A stretch of DNA of 20,162 bases, from positions 6,399 to 26,560 of the forward strand of contig DIUT01000018.1 of NCBI GenBank assembly GCA_002423105.1. The letters run 5' to 3'. Shown piece after piece: positions 1 through 5,841 of this stretch. This DNA comes from Geobacter sp. UBA6151 (GTDB lineage: Bacteria > Desulfobacterota > Desulfuromonadia > Geobacterales > Pseudopelobacteraceae). A program made the position numbers and the translations under genes. The notes beneath the pieces were generated by a model that worked only from the letters and a program-made list of their open reading frames with translations, was not told the origin of the DNA and ran no database searches. Each line of letters begins with the position of its first letter. The first letter of the stretch is position 1.

Positions 1-1020
1 CTTGATCTGGAGTTGCCCGGTCGCGGCGTGACCGCCATATTCGGCCATTCCGGCTCGGGCAAGACCACGCTGTTGCGCTGTATTGCCGGGCTGGAGCGCG
101 CGCAGCGAGGGTTTCTGTCATTCAAAGGGGATATCTGGCAGGACGAGCATACCTTCCTGTCGGTGTACAAGCGGCCGCTGGGCTATGTGTTCCAGGAAGC
201 AAGTTTGTTTCCGCACCTGAGTGTGCTGGACAACCTGCGCTACGGCCAGAAACGGATCGCTGCCGCAGAGCGGAAGGTCAGCCTGGATCAGGCGGTGGAA
301 CTGCTGGGAATCGGCTACCTGCTGGAGCGCAAACCGGACCGCCTTTCCGGCGGCGAGCGCCAGCGGGTTGGCATTGCCAGGGCACTGGCAGTCAGCCCCC
401 GCATTCTTTTGATGGATGAACCGCTGGCAGCCCTCGATCTGGCCCGCAAGCAGGAGATATTGCCCTATCTGGAGCGACTGCACGACGAATTGGAGATTCC
501 AGTACTGTATGTCACCCATTCTCCGGACGAGGTGGCTCGTCTGGCCGACTATTTGGTGGCCATGGATGCTGGCCGGGTCACGGCCCGGGGGCCGCTGGCC
601 GAAACCCTGGCTTGGCTGGACTTGCCGATCAGACTGGGGGAAAAGCGGGCGGTGGTGCTGGAAGGGGTGGTGACAGAGCGGGACGAACAGTGGAGTCTGG
701 TGAAGGTCTCCTTCGACGGCGGCAGTCTCTGGGCGCGGGACCGGGGCATTGTGCCGGGCAAAAAGGTACGGCTGCGGGTTCCTTCAAGCGGAGTCAGTCT
801 CTGCCTGAAAGCCCAGGAAGAGACCAGCATCCTCAACATTCTTGAGGGAAGGGTTGAGGCCATCGGTGATGATGACCATCCGGCCCACGCTCTGGTGCGG
901 GTGGCAATCGGCGGCTCGGTACTGCTGGCCCGGATCACGCGGCGCTCAGTGGCAGCTTTGGAGCTGAAACCTGGGCAGGTGGTCTGGGTGCAGATCAAGT
1001 CAGTGGCGGTGATGGAGTAA
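1..1020 (+). CDS. modC: Molybdate ABC transporter ATP-binding protein ModC, 5'-truncated by window edge
   Basis: ATPase subunit of the ModABC importer, which hydrolyses ATP on the cytoplasmic face to drive molybdate uptake. The frame is open from base 1, so the true start lies upstream; the TTG at 13 is internal. Numbering from the first visible codon, the Walker A motif GHSGSGKT is at residues 15-22, the ABC signature LSGGERQR starts near residue 115, and Walker B (ILLMDEP) and the switch histidine (VTHS) follow. The nucleotide-binding domain ends near residue 220. The C-terminal part, ending in VWVQIKSVAVME, matches the molybdate/tungstate-binding MOP (TOBE-like) domain typical of ModC rather than of other importer ATPases. 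Only about 20-30 N-terminal residues seem to be missing. ModA and ModB are presumably upstream, outside the window. A fluoride riboswitch begins 20 nt after the stop codon, so readthrough from this gene could feed that element. Confidence 0.93.
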   Translation, partial: LDLELPGRGVTAIFGHSGSGKTTLLRCIAGLERAQRGFLSFKGDIWQDEHTFLSVYKRPLGYVFQEASLFPHLSVLDNLRYGQKRIAAAERKVSLDQAVELLGIGYLLERKPDRLSGGERQRVGIARALAVSPRILLMDEPLAALDLARKQEILPYLERLHDELEIPVLYVTHSPDEVARLADYLVAMDAGRVTARGPLAETLAWLDLPIRLGEKRAVVLEGVVTERDEQWSLVKVSFDGGSLWARDRGIVPGKKVRLRVPSSGVSLCLKAQEETSILNILEGRVEAIGDDDHPAHALVRVAIGGSVLLARITRRSVAALELKPGQVVWVQIKSVAVME

Positions 1021-1039
1021 TTGTATTGACAAACATTTT

Positions 1040-1112
1040 GGCGATGGAGATCGCCATAACCGCTGCAAAAGCTGATGACTCCTGCTCTTTAAACCTAGGG
1101 CAGGAGTTTTTT
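1040..1112 (+). promoter_or_regulatory. Fluoride riboswitch (crcB motif) with terminator expression platform
   Basis: The sequence matches the crcB-motif fluoride aptamer almost base for base. A 5-bp stem GGCGA/TCGCC (1040-1044 with 1051-1055) closes a loop holding GGAG (1046-1049). Next come the conserved ATAACCGCT, a short hairpin GCT/AGC and the GCTGATGACTCCTGC segment (1071-1085). The loop GGAG can pair with CTCC at 1079-1082, giving the diagnostic pseudoknot. The same CTCCTGC (1079-1085) is the 5' arm of a perfect terminator with GCAGGAG (1100-1106) and six T's. Fluoride binding should therefore stabilise the pseudoknot and allow readthrough (an ON switch) into the genes starting at 1232. 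No convincing promoter is seen just upstream, so transcription may come from modC readthrough or from a non-consensus promoter inside the end of modC. Confidence 0.92.
1078..1112 (+). terminator. Rho-independent terminator of the fluoride riboswitch
   Basis: An 8-bp perfect stem, ACTCCTGC (1078-1085) with GCAGGAGT (1100-1107), has a 14-nt loop and a T-run at 1107-1112. Its 5' arm overlaps the aptamer's pseudoknot strand, so the two structures exclude each other. It also ends modC transcripts when fluoride is absent. Confidence 0.9.
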
Positions 1113-1151
1113 GTTTATGTGACTGATCTACTGCTGAATAGCGAGACTGAG

Positions 1152-1179
1152 ATGACAATGAAGAAAGCTTCGCTATACT
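1152..1179 (+). promoter_or_regulatory. Candidate sigma-70 promoter downstream of the riboswitch
   Basis: ATGACA (1152-1157), a 16-nt spacer and TATACT (1174-1179) each differ from consensus at one position, and lie about 50 nt before the start codon at 1232. If active, this promoter would give the two-gene unit a basal, fluoride-independent transcript that bypasses the riboswitch. It could also be a chance match. Confidence 0.4.
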
Positions 1180-1231
1180 AATTCCAAGAGTGTCGGGTTT
1201 TGAGGAGTGTCTAAATGACAAGGAGGTATCA

Positions 1232-1924
1232 ATGCTCTATTCGACGGAAGTTGAGAAGATGACCTGTGTGGCCAAGGGACCGAATCATGGTCCTGCGCCG
1301 ATACCGCAGGAGGGACGCTGGACTCAGGCCAGAGAGATCAAGGACATTGCCGGTCTGACCCACGGCGTGGGCTGGTGCGCGCCCCAGCAGGGGGCCTGCA
1401 AGCTGACCCTCAATGTAAAGGAAGGAATTGTTGAAGAGGCGCTGATCGAGACCATCGGCTGCTCCGGTATGACCCATTCCGCTGCCATGGCCGCCGAGAT
1501 CCTGACCGGCAAGACCATTCTGGAGGCGCTCAACACCGATCTGGTCTGCGACGCCATCAACACGGCCATGCGGGAACTGTTTCTGCAGATTGTGTATGGC
1601 CGTTCCCAGACCGCATTTTCCGAAGGGGGCCTGCCGGTTGGGGCCGGGCTGGAGGATCTGGGCAAGGGGTTGTGCAGCCAGGTGGGCACCATGTACGGCA
1701 CCAAGGCCAAAGGGGTGCGCTATCTGGAGATGGCGGAGGGGTATGTGACCCGACTGGCCCTGGATGACCATGCTGAGGTGATCGGCTACGAGTTTGTCCA
1801 TCTGGGCAGGATGATGGAGATGATCCACAAGGGAATGGATGCCAATGAGGCGTTGGCCAAGGCCACCGGCAGCTATGGCCGTTTTGCGGAAGCCAGCCGC
1901 ACCATCAACCCCCGGCACGACTAG
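1232..1924 (+). CDS. IscU/NifU-like iron-sulfur scaffold-type protein, partner of the GGGtGRT protein
   Basis: A 230-residue protein. The ATG at 1232 is chosen because AAGGAGG (1220-1226) sits five bases upstream; a longer reading from GTG 1190 has no such site. Residues 55-110 resemble the core of IscU/NifU_N: a strand pattern CKLTLNVKEGIVEEA, then IGCSGMTHSAAMAAEI (75-90), which parallels the IscU segment carrying its second ligand cysteine, then a TGKTILEAL helix. Cysteines lie at 12, 49, 56, 77, 106 and 148, a plausible Fe-S or zinc ligand set. It is much longer than IscU (about 130 residues), with extra N- and C-terminal parts. It is followed after 15 nt by the GGGtGRT gene, with which this family usually occurs. 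Fe-S or metal binding is inferred; no biochemical role is assigned. The fluoride riboswitch ends 120 nt upstream and probably controls it. Confidence 0.8.
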   Translation: MLYSTEVEKMTCVAKGPNHGPAPIPQEGRWTQAREIKDIAGLTHGVGWCAPQQGACKLTLNVKEGIVEEALIETIGCSGMTHSAAMAAEILTGKTILEALNTDLVCDAINTAMRELFLQIVYGRSQTAFSEGGLPVGAGLEDLGKGLCSQVGTMYGTKAKGVRYLEMAEGYVTRLALDDHAEVIGYEFVHLGRMMEMIHKGMDANEALAKATGSYGRFAEASRTINPRHD

Positions 1925-1939
1925 AGAGGAGATACGGTC

Positions 1940-2935
1940 ATGGCACTATTTGAAGGATATGAGCGCAGAATTGAGAAGATAAACAGCGTGCTGAAGCAGT
2001 ACGGTATCGCCTCTCTGGAACAGGCCCGCACCATCTGTGAAGAAAGGGGGGCGGATGTCTATGGCATTGTCAAGAGTATCCAGCCAATCTGCTTTGAAAA
2101 TGCTTGTTGGGCCTACATCCTGGGGGGAGCTATTGCCCTGAAAAAAGGTGAGAGCAAGGCGGTGGATATCGCCCGTACGCTGGGCGAGGGGTTGCAGGCC
2201 TTCTGCATCCCCGGTTCGGTGGCGGAAGACCGCAAGGTGGGGATCGGCCACGGCAATCTGGCCTCCATGCTGCTGTCGGAGGAGACAAAATGTTTCGCGT
2301 TCCTGGCGGGACATGAATCGTTTGCAGCAGCAGAAGGGGCTATCGGTCTGGCCCGTTCGGCCAACAAGGCCCGCACTGAACCGCTGCGGGTAATTCTGAA
2401 TGGCCTGGGCAAGGATGCGGCGCAGATCATCTCCCGCATCAATGGTTTTACCTACGTGCAGACCCGGTTTGACTATGCTGGTGGCACGTTGGCGGTTGTG
2501 CGGGAAGTGGCCTATTCCAAGAGTGAGAAGGCCGGGGTGCGCTGCTACGGAGCTGATGATGTGCGGGAAGGGGTGGCCATTAATCACCTGGAAGGGGTGG
2601 ATGTCTCCATCACTGGCAACTCCACCAACCCGACCCGTTTCCAGCATCCGGTGGCCGGAACCTACAAAAAGGAATGTGTGGAACAGGGCAAAAAATACTT
2701 TTCCGTTGCCTCCGGCGGCGGCACCGGTCGTACCCTGCATCCGGATAACATGGCTGCCGGACCGGCCTCCTACGGCATGACCGACACCATGGGCCGGATG
2801 CATTCTGACGCCCAGTTCGCCGGATCGTCGTCAGTACCGGCCCATGTGGAGATGATGGGATTTCTGGGGATGGGGAACAATCCGATGGTGGGTGCTTCTG
2901 TGGCAGTTGCTGTGGCGCTGCAAGGTAAAGCTTAG
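1940..2935 (+). CDS. GGGtGRT family protein, function unknown
   Basis: A 331-residue soluble protein of the family named after its GGGTGRT motif, here at residues 259-265, followed by a conserved Met/Gly-rich C-terminal region (MTDTMGRMH, HVEMMGFLGMG). No signal peptide or membrane span is seen. The ATG at 1940 has GAGGAG 1925-1932 region upstream, and lies 15 nt after the stop of the IscU-like gene, so the two are almost certainly cotranscribed. The motif resembles a phosphate- or nucleotide-binding glycine loop, but it is not a canonical Walker A. Cysteines are present (33, 51, 56, 89, 118, 202, 246) without an obvious CxxC cluster. The family is described in databases only by its motif, and its activity is unknown to me. 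The upstream fluoride riboswitch suggests that the pair responds to fluoride. A symmetric terminator follows. Confidence 0.85.
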   Translation: MALFEGYERRIEKINSVLKQYGIASLEQARTICEERGADVYGIVKSIQPICFENACWAYILGGAIALKKGESKAVDIARTLGEGLQAFCIPGSVAEDRKVGIGHGNLASMLLSEETKCFAFLAGHESFAAAEGAIGLARSANKARTEPLRVILNGLGKDAAQIISRINGFTYVQTRFDYAGGTLAVVREVAYSKSEKAGVRCYGADDVREGVAINHLEGVDVSITGNSTNPTRFQHPVAGTYKKECVEQGKKYFSVASGGGTGRTLHPDNMAAGPASYGMTDTMGRMHSDAQFAGSSSVPAHVEMMGFLGMGNNPMVGASVAVAVALQGKA

Positions 2936-2940
2936 AAAGG

Positions 2941-2974
2941 CAACGGGCGTCCCGAAAAAGCGGAACGCCCGTTG
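2941..2974. terminator. Hairpin terminator between convergent genes
   Basis: CAACGGGCGT (2941-2950) and ACGCCCGTTG (2965-2974) form a 10-bp perfect stem, with possible extra inner pairing CCG/CGG. T-richness is modest on both sides (GTTGTTCATT on plus, CCTTTCT on minus). It lies between the stops of the GGGtGRT gene and of the convergent small gene, so it can serve both strands. Confidence 0.7.
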
Positions 2975-2996
2975 TTCATTACCGGCTGTTGAATAA

Positions 2997-3263
2997 TCAC
3001 TGTCTGGCGCGTGCCGCCTCGTCACGTTTCCGGTCAGTGTTCTCCCTGCTTTCTTCCGCCTTGCTGTCATTGTTATTGGCAATCATCTGCAGCGCCTGGC
3101 GAGAGATGGTCACCGTATCGGTTGTTGAGGCTTTTGTTGTCTTCTGTGCGTCCTGCTTGTCCTGTTGCAGGCTGGCCGCGGCAGCTTCCGTTGTCCTGGC
3201 ATAGGGATTGGAATACTGTGTCGTAGCGGTGAGGCTGTTGGGTGAAATCTGGCTGATTGACAT
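2997..3263 (-). CDS. Small hypothetical protein with DTV-IS-QAL motif (88 aa)
   Basis: I do not recognise a named family. The protein has 88 residues and is rich in Ala, Thr, Gln, Asp and Lys, so it is probably largely disordered, with a charged Lys/Glu/Arg-rich C-terminus. The ATG at 3263 is preferred over GTG 3272, because AGGAGGT (3271-3277 on the complement) is spaced 7 nt from it and overlaps the GTG. It has no signal peptide. The middle contains DTVTISRQALQ, which closely parallels DTVDISSQALD in the upstream neighbour (3334-3774), so the two may be paralogues or share a binding motif. Comparable D-V-IS-AL stretches occur in flagellar or anti-sigma proteins of the FlgM type, but the rest does not resemble FlgM. 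The gene is probably cotranscribed with its upstream neighbour, 70 nt away with no terminator between. Confidence 0.65.
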   Translation of the reverse strand: MSISQISPNSLTATTQYSNPYARTTEAAAASLQQDKQDAQKTTKASTTDTVTISRQALQMIANNNDSKAEESRENTDRKRDEAARARQ

Positions 3264-3333
3264 GATAACCACCTCCTGTGCAACGTTGTCCGGTCGGTAT
3301 GCAACCCATTCTCAAGCGGGGTTTGTTTCAGCT

Positions 3334-3774
3334 TTACTTTGATGCGTCCAGGATTTGCCTGTCTGAATACGTCAAGTTGGCAGGCGGGGGGACGATCATT
3401 TTCAATACTTCACGATAAAGCGCCGGTGCGGTCTGCTTGAGCAGCTTCAATGCCTCGGTATCTCCCATGAACGGTGGATACTGCTTTCTCGCTGCTTCGT
3501 ACGGGCTCTTTTCCGTGACCGTCTGCTCTTGCTGCAGTTTGCGCTCTTGCTGGACGGCTCCCGTGGGGTTTTGCTGCTCATTCAGCGTTTTGTTCAGGTC
3601 AAGCGCCTGGCTGGAAATATCTACAGTGTCTGGTTGCGCGGGCTGTGCGGTAGCCGGTTTGTCGATGTGCGTGGGCTGTGGCGCTTGTGGAGAAGCAGCC
3701 TCCGTTTTGGCAGAGGTTGAAGCAGAATCAGGCTGAACCGAGGTCAGGTATGTTGATACGACGGAAGCTATCAT
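3334..3774 (-). CDS. Hypothetical Gln/Pro/Ala-rich protein with DTV-IS-QAL motif (146 aa)
   Basis: A protein of unknown function. The ATG at 3774 is preferred because AGGTGG lies five bases upstream; GTG 3783 is an alternative that would add three residues. Residues 1-50 are Ser/Ala/Thr/Pro-rich and look disordered. The motif DTVDISSQALD follows near residue 50, then a Gln-rich charged stretch. The C-terminal third (YEAARKQYPPFMGDTEALKLLKQ) is more ordered and could form a small helical domain. The motif is shared with the 88-residue protein immediately downstream. The gene has its own sigma-70-like promoter in the gap behind the AEC permease gene, so it is likely the first gene of a small two-gene transcript. 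It carries no signal sequence or membrane span. Confidence 0.65.
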   Translation of the reverse strand: MIASVVSTYLTSVQPDSASTSAKTEAASPQAPQPTHIDKPATAQPAQPDTVDISSQALDLNKTLNEQQNPTGAVQQERKLQQEQTVTEKSPYEAARKQYPPFMGDTEALKLLKQTAPALYREVLKMIVPPPANLTYSDRQILDASK

Positions 3775-3794
3775 GACCGCCACCTACGCCATAC

Positions 3795-3810
3795 TACTAA
3801 ATCCTTAGTA
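3795..3810. repeat. Short perfect inverted repeat at the predicted transcript start
   Basis: TACTAA (3795-3800), a 4-nt loop and TTAGTA (3805-3810). It falls at about the +1 position expected from the minus-strand promoter at 3817-3845, so it could be an operator or a 5'-end mRNA hairpin. The arms are short and AT-rich, so chance is possible. Confidence 0.35.
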
Positions 3811-3816
3811 CAACTG

Positions 3817-3845
3817 ATTGTATTCTCTTCAGGCAGGTAAATCAA
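3817..3845 (-). promoter_or_regulatory. Sigma-70-type promoter for the two small DTV-IS-QAL genes
   Basis: On the minus strand, TTGATT (complement of 3840-3845), a 17-nt spacer and TACAAT (complement of 3817-3822) precede the ATG at 3774 by about 43 nt. The -10 matches consensus at five of six positions and the -35 at four of six, with ideal spacing. It lies in the 118-nt gap after the AEC permease gene and separates the small genes from the cobalamin operon. Confidence 0.6.
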
Positions 3846-3892
3846 TGGGATAATGCCGTAAATCTGCGATGTTGACCGTGCGTCGCGCCTTG

Positions 3893-4798
3893 TCAGAATC
3901 CCCGCAACAGCAGTGACCAGACCGGCAGTGTGACGAACGAGAGCGGAATGCCGATTCCCAGCATCATGGTGACCAGCGGCGGGTCCAGATCGTGGTCCAT
4001 GGCGATGATACCGGCAGTGATCATCGGCGCCATAGCGGCTTCAAAAATGGTGACCTGGATGACGGTTCCCCTGAGTCCTAGCAGGCCAAGATACAGCGCG
4101 GCAATCAGCAGCGGTCCCAGCAGCAGCTTGTAGCCCAACCCCAGCGCAAGCCTGGCGCGCATCCCGTGCAGTGTGGTGAAGCGCAACTGGAAGCCCACGG
4201 AAGCCAGGGCCAGCGGGGTAATGGTGTCAGCCAGTTTCTTAAGCACCGTAACCGTCCATTCCGGAAATGGAACCGGACGCAGGAGCAGAGCCAGTACCAG
4301 AGCTTGGAAGGGTGGGAACAACAGTACCTTGCGGGCCATCTGGCGTGGTGAGGCATTGCCTGATGAATAGAGGGCCGCCGCCAGAATTCCCAGTGTGGAA
4401 AGGGTCATGAAGGTGCCCAGTTGATCGGCCAGAATACCGACCCCCAGCAGTTCACGGCCATAATAGGCCTCAATCATGGGCAGCCCGACAAAGGAGGTGT
4501 TACCCAGCCCTCCCACCAGCACCAGGGCACCGATGGTGCGTTGGGGCAGACTGAGGGCTTTTCCGGCCAGATGGAAGAAAAGCCAGCCCAGGCCAAATAA
4601 GATCCAGGCCATCAGTGCGGTGAAGATGACCGATGCGTCAAGCTTTAAGGAATGAATATGCAGTATTGCTGCTGCCGGGAGCGAGATGTGGATCACAAAG
4701 CCGTTCAAGGCCGCCGGTGTGCTGTCCGGAAAACGTCCGGTCCGGTACAGCACCATCCCTGCCACCAGACAGAGAATCAGCAGAATGATGTTGGCCAT
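3893..4798 (-). CDS. AEC-family (auxin efflux carrier-like) membrane permease
   Basis: A 301-residue integral inner-membrane protein with about ten hydrophobic segments spread over its whole length. The pattern is that of the bacterial AEC family: N-terminal LILCLVAGMVLYRTGRFP, the LNGFVIHISLPAAAIL segment, GGLGNTSFVGLPMIEAYYG, and a C-terminal EAAMAPMITAGIIA-like repeat unit. Family members carry small carboxylates or other organic anions; the substrate here cannot be read from the sequence. The ATG at 4798 shares one base with the TGA stop of cbiC (TGATG), and GGAGG lies just upstream inside cbiC, so translation is probably coupled. Being last in a ROK-cbiX-cbiC operon is odd for a carboxylate carrier. 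It might move a cobalamin-related compound or a cobalt ligand, but that is only inference from context. Confidence 0.88.
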   Translation of the reverse strand: MANIILLILCLVAGMVLYRTGRFPDSTPAALNGFVIHISLPAAAILHIHSLKLDASVIFTALMAWILFGLGWLFFHLAGKALSLPQRTIGALVLVGGLGNTSFVGLPMIEAYYGRELLGVGILADQLGTFMTLSTLGILAAALYSSGNASPRQMARKVLLFPPFQALVLALLLRPVPFPEWTVTVLKKLADTITPLALASVGFQLRFTTLHGMRARLALGLGYKLLLGPLLIAALYLGLLGLRGTVIQVTIFEAAMAPMITAGIIAMDHDLDPPLVTMMLGIGIPLSFVTLPVWSLLLRGF

Positions 4799-5433
4799 CA
4801 GTCCTCCGCTGCAAGGAGCAGCAGCGCGTTCACCACGGCGGCAGCAACATTGGAGCCGCCTTTGCGCCCCATGTTGGTGATGAATGGCGCCTGAAGGTCA
4901 GCGGTGGCCAGCGCGTTCTTGCTCTCTTCAGCTCCCACAAAGCCCACCGGCAGGCCGATGATCAGGGATGGGCGGCAGCCGCCGCGCTGAATCTGTTCCA
5001 GCAGTTCAAAAAGTGCGGTGGGGGCGTTGCCGATCACAAACAGGGCATCGGGAGTTTCACGGCAGGCGCGGCGCATTGCGGCAACGGACCGAGTAACCCC
5101 TTCGCTCCTGGCCTCTTCGGCGATATCGGGAGCTGCCACGTTGCAGGAAATGCTGCAACCGAAACCTGCGGCCAGATCCTTGCGAATCCCGGCAAGAACC
5201 ATGGTAGTATCGGTGCAGATTGGCCGACCGGCCCGCAGTGCGGCAACGGCGGCCGGCACGGCATCGGGCGTCATCACCATACTCTGCAGATATTCGTAGT
5301 CAGCGCTGGTGTGGATGACCCGCCGTACTACCGGCCAGAGGTCTGTCGGCCAATCATGGTTGCCGGCCTCCTCGTCGATGATGCTGAATGACGTTGCCTC
5401 GATCTCCTCTGGTTTCATGCTGCGAGAATCCAT
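4798..5433 (-). CDS. cbiC: Cobalt-precorrin-8 methylmutase CbiC (CobH)
   Basis: Catalyses the 1,5-sigmatropic shift of the methyl group from C11 to C12, turning cobalt-precorrin-8 into cobyrinate (the aerobic counterpart gives hydrogenobyrinate). At 211 residues it has the usual family length. The catalytic histidine is seen as H41 in RRVIHTSAD, equivalent to the active-site histidine of CobH/CbiC. Other family signatures are ICTDTTMVLAGI, the GNAPTALFELLE stretch, GLPVGFVGAEESK and the C-terminal GRKGGSNVAAAVVNALL. The ATG at 5433 follows the cbiX stop after one nucleotide, with AAGGGTGG just upstream inside cbiX; an internal Met at residue 6 is possible but has a poorer ribosome site. It overlaps the AEC permease start by one base. 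Confidence 0.95.
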   Translation of the reverse strand: MDSRSMKPEEIEATSFSIIDEEAGNHDWPTDLWPVVRRVIHTSADYEYLQSMVMTPDAVPAAVAALRAGRPICTDTTMVLAGIRKDLAAGFGCSISCNVAAPDIAEEARSEGVTRSVAAMRRACRETPDALFVIGNAPTALFELLEQIQRGGCRPSLIIGLPVGFVGAEESKNALATADLQAPFITNMGRKGGSNVAAAVVNALLLLAAED

Positions 5434-5434
5434 A

Positions 5435-5818
5435 TTAGTTCCACCCTTTCTCCGCCAGTGCTTCTTCCACTCGCTCAGCCACTACTTCTGCCAGCTTGGG
5501 ATGGACTCCCAGATGGCGGCCCATTTCCATGATCAGGTCAGGATGACGTTTTTTCGCCTCAAAAATCTCCTCCGGCAGATCGTGCAATACATGGGCTCCC
5601 ATGAAAAGAAAATAAGGAACCATCAGGATCCGCTGTGCCCCGCGGGCAACACAGGCATCAATTCCCCGCTGGATGCCCGGTTCATGCAGTTCCCTGAAAG
5701 CCACCTCCACAATGGGAAATTCGGTGATGGTCTGAACCATCCGGGCTATTTCCCGTGCTGCGTCATTGGCTTCCGGAATACGGCTGCCGTGGGCCATGAT
5801 CAGAAGAGCGGTGTTCAT
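5435..5818 (-). CDS. cbiX: Sirohydrochlorin cobaltochelatase, short form CbiX
   Basis: Inserts cobalt into sirohydrochlorin, the entry step of the anaerobic (cobalt-early) cobalamin route. At 127 residues it is the short homodimeric form (CbiXS), half the size of two-domain chelatases. Metal-site histidines are visible as H10 (IMAHGSR) and H76 (MGAHVLHD). H10 falls at the position known in archaeal CbiXS, which supports the ATG at 5818, preceded by AAAGGAG. An upstream ATG at 5845 overlaps the ROK stop by four bases (ATGA) and would add nine residues that encode the ribosome site itself; it could act in translational coupling. There is no His-rich loop of the kind found in some long CbiX proteins. 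The cbiC gene starts one nucleotide after the stop. Confidence 0.93.
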   Translation of the reverse strand: MNTALLIMAHGSRIPEANDAAREIARMVQTITEFPIVEVAFRELHEPGIQRGIDACVARGAQRILMVPYFLFMGAHVLHDLPEEIFEAKKRHPDLIMEMGRHLGVHPKLAEVVAERVEEALAEKGWN

Positions 5819-5841
5819 ATGGTTGTCTACTCCTTTGTTGT

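Noticed and set aside
1026..1031. TTGACA before the riboswitch as a -35 box
   Set aside because: A -10 at normal spacing would fall inside the aptamer and no matching hexamer is there, so it cannot drive the full riboswitch.
1946..2803. 285-codon open frame antisense to the GGGtGRT gene
   Set aside because: The sense frame contains the family motif and a good ribosome site; the antisense frame has neither.
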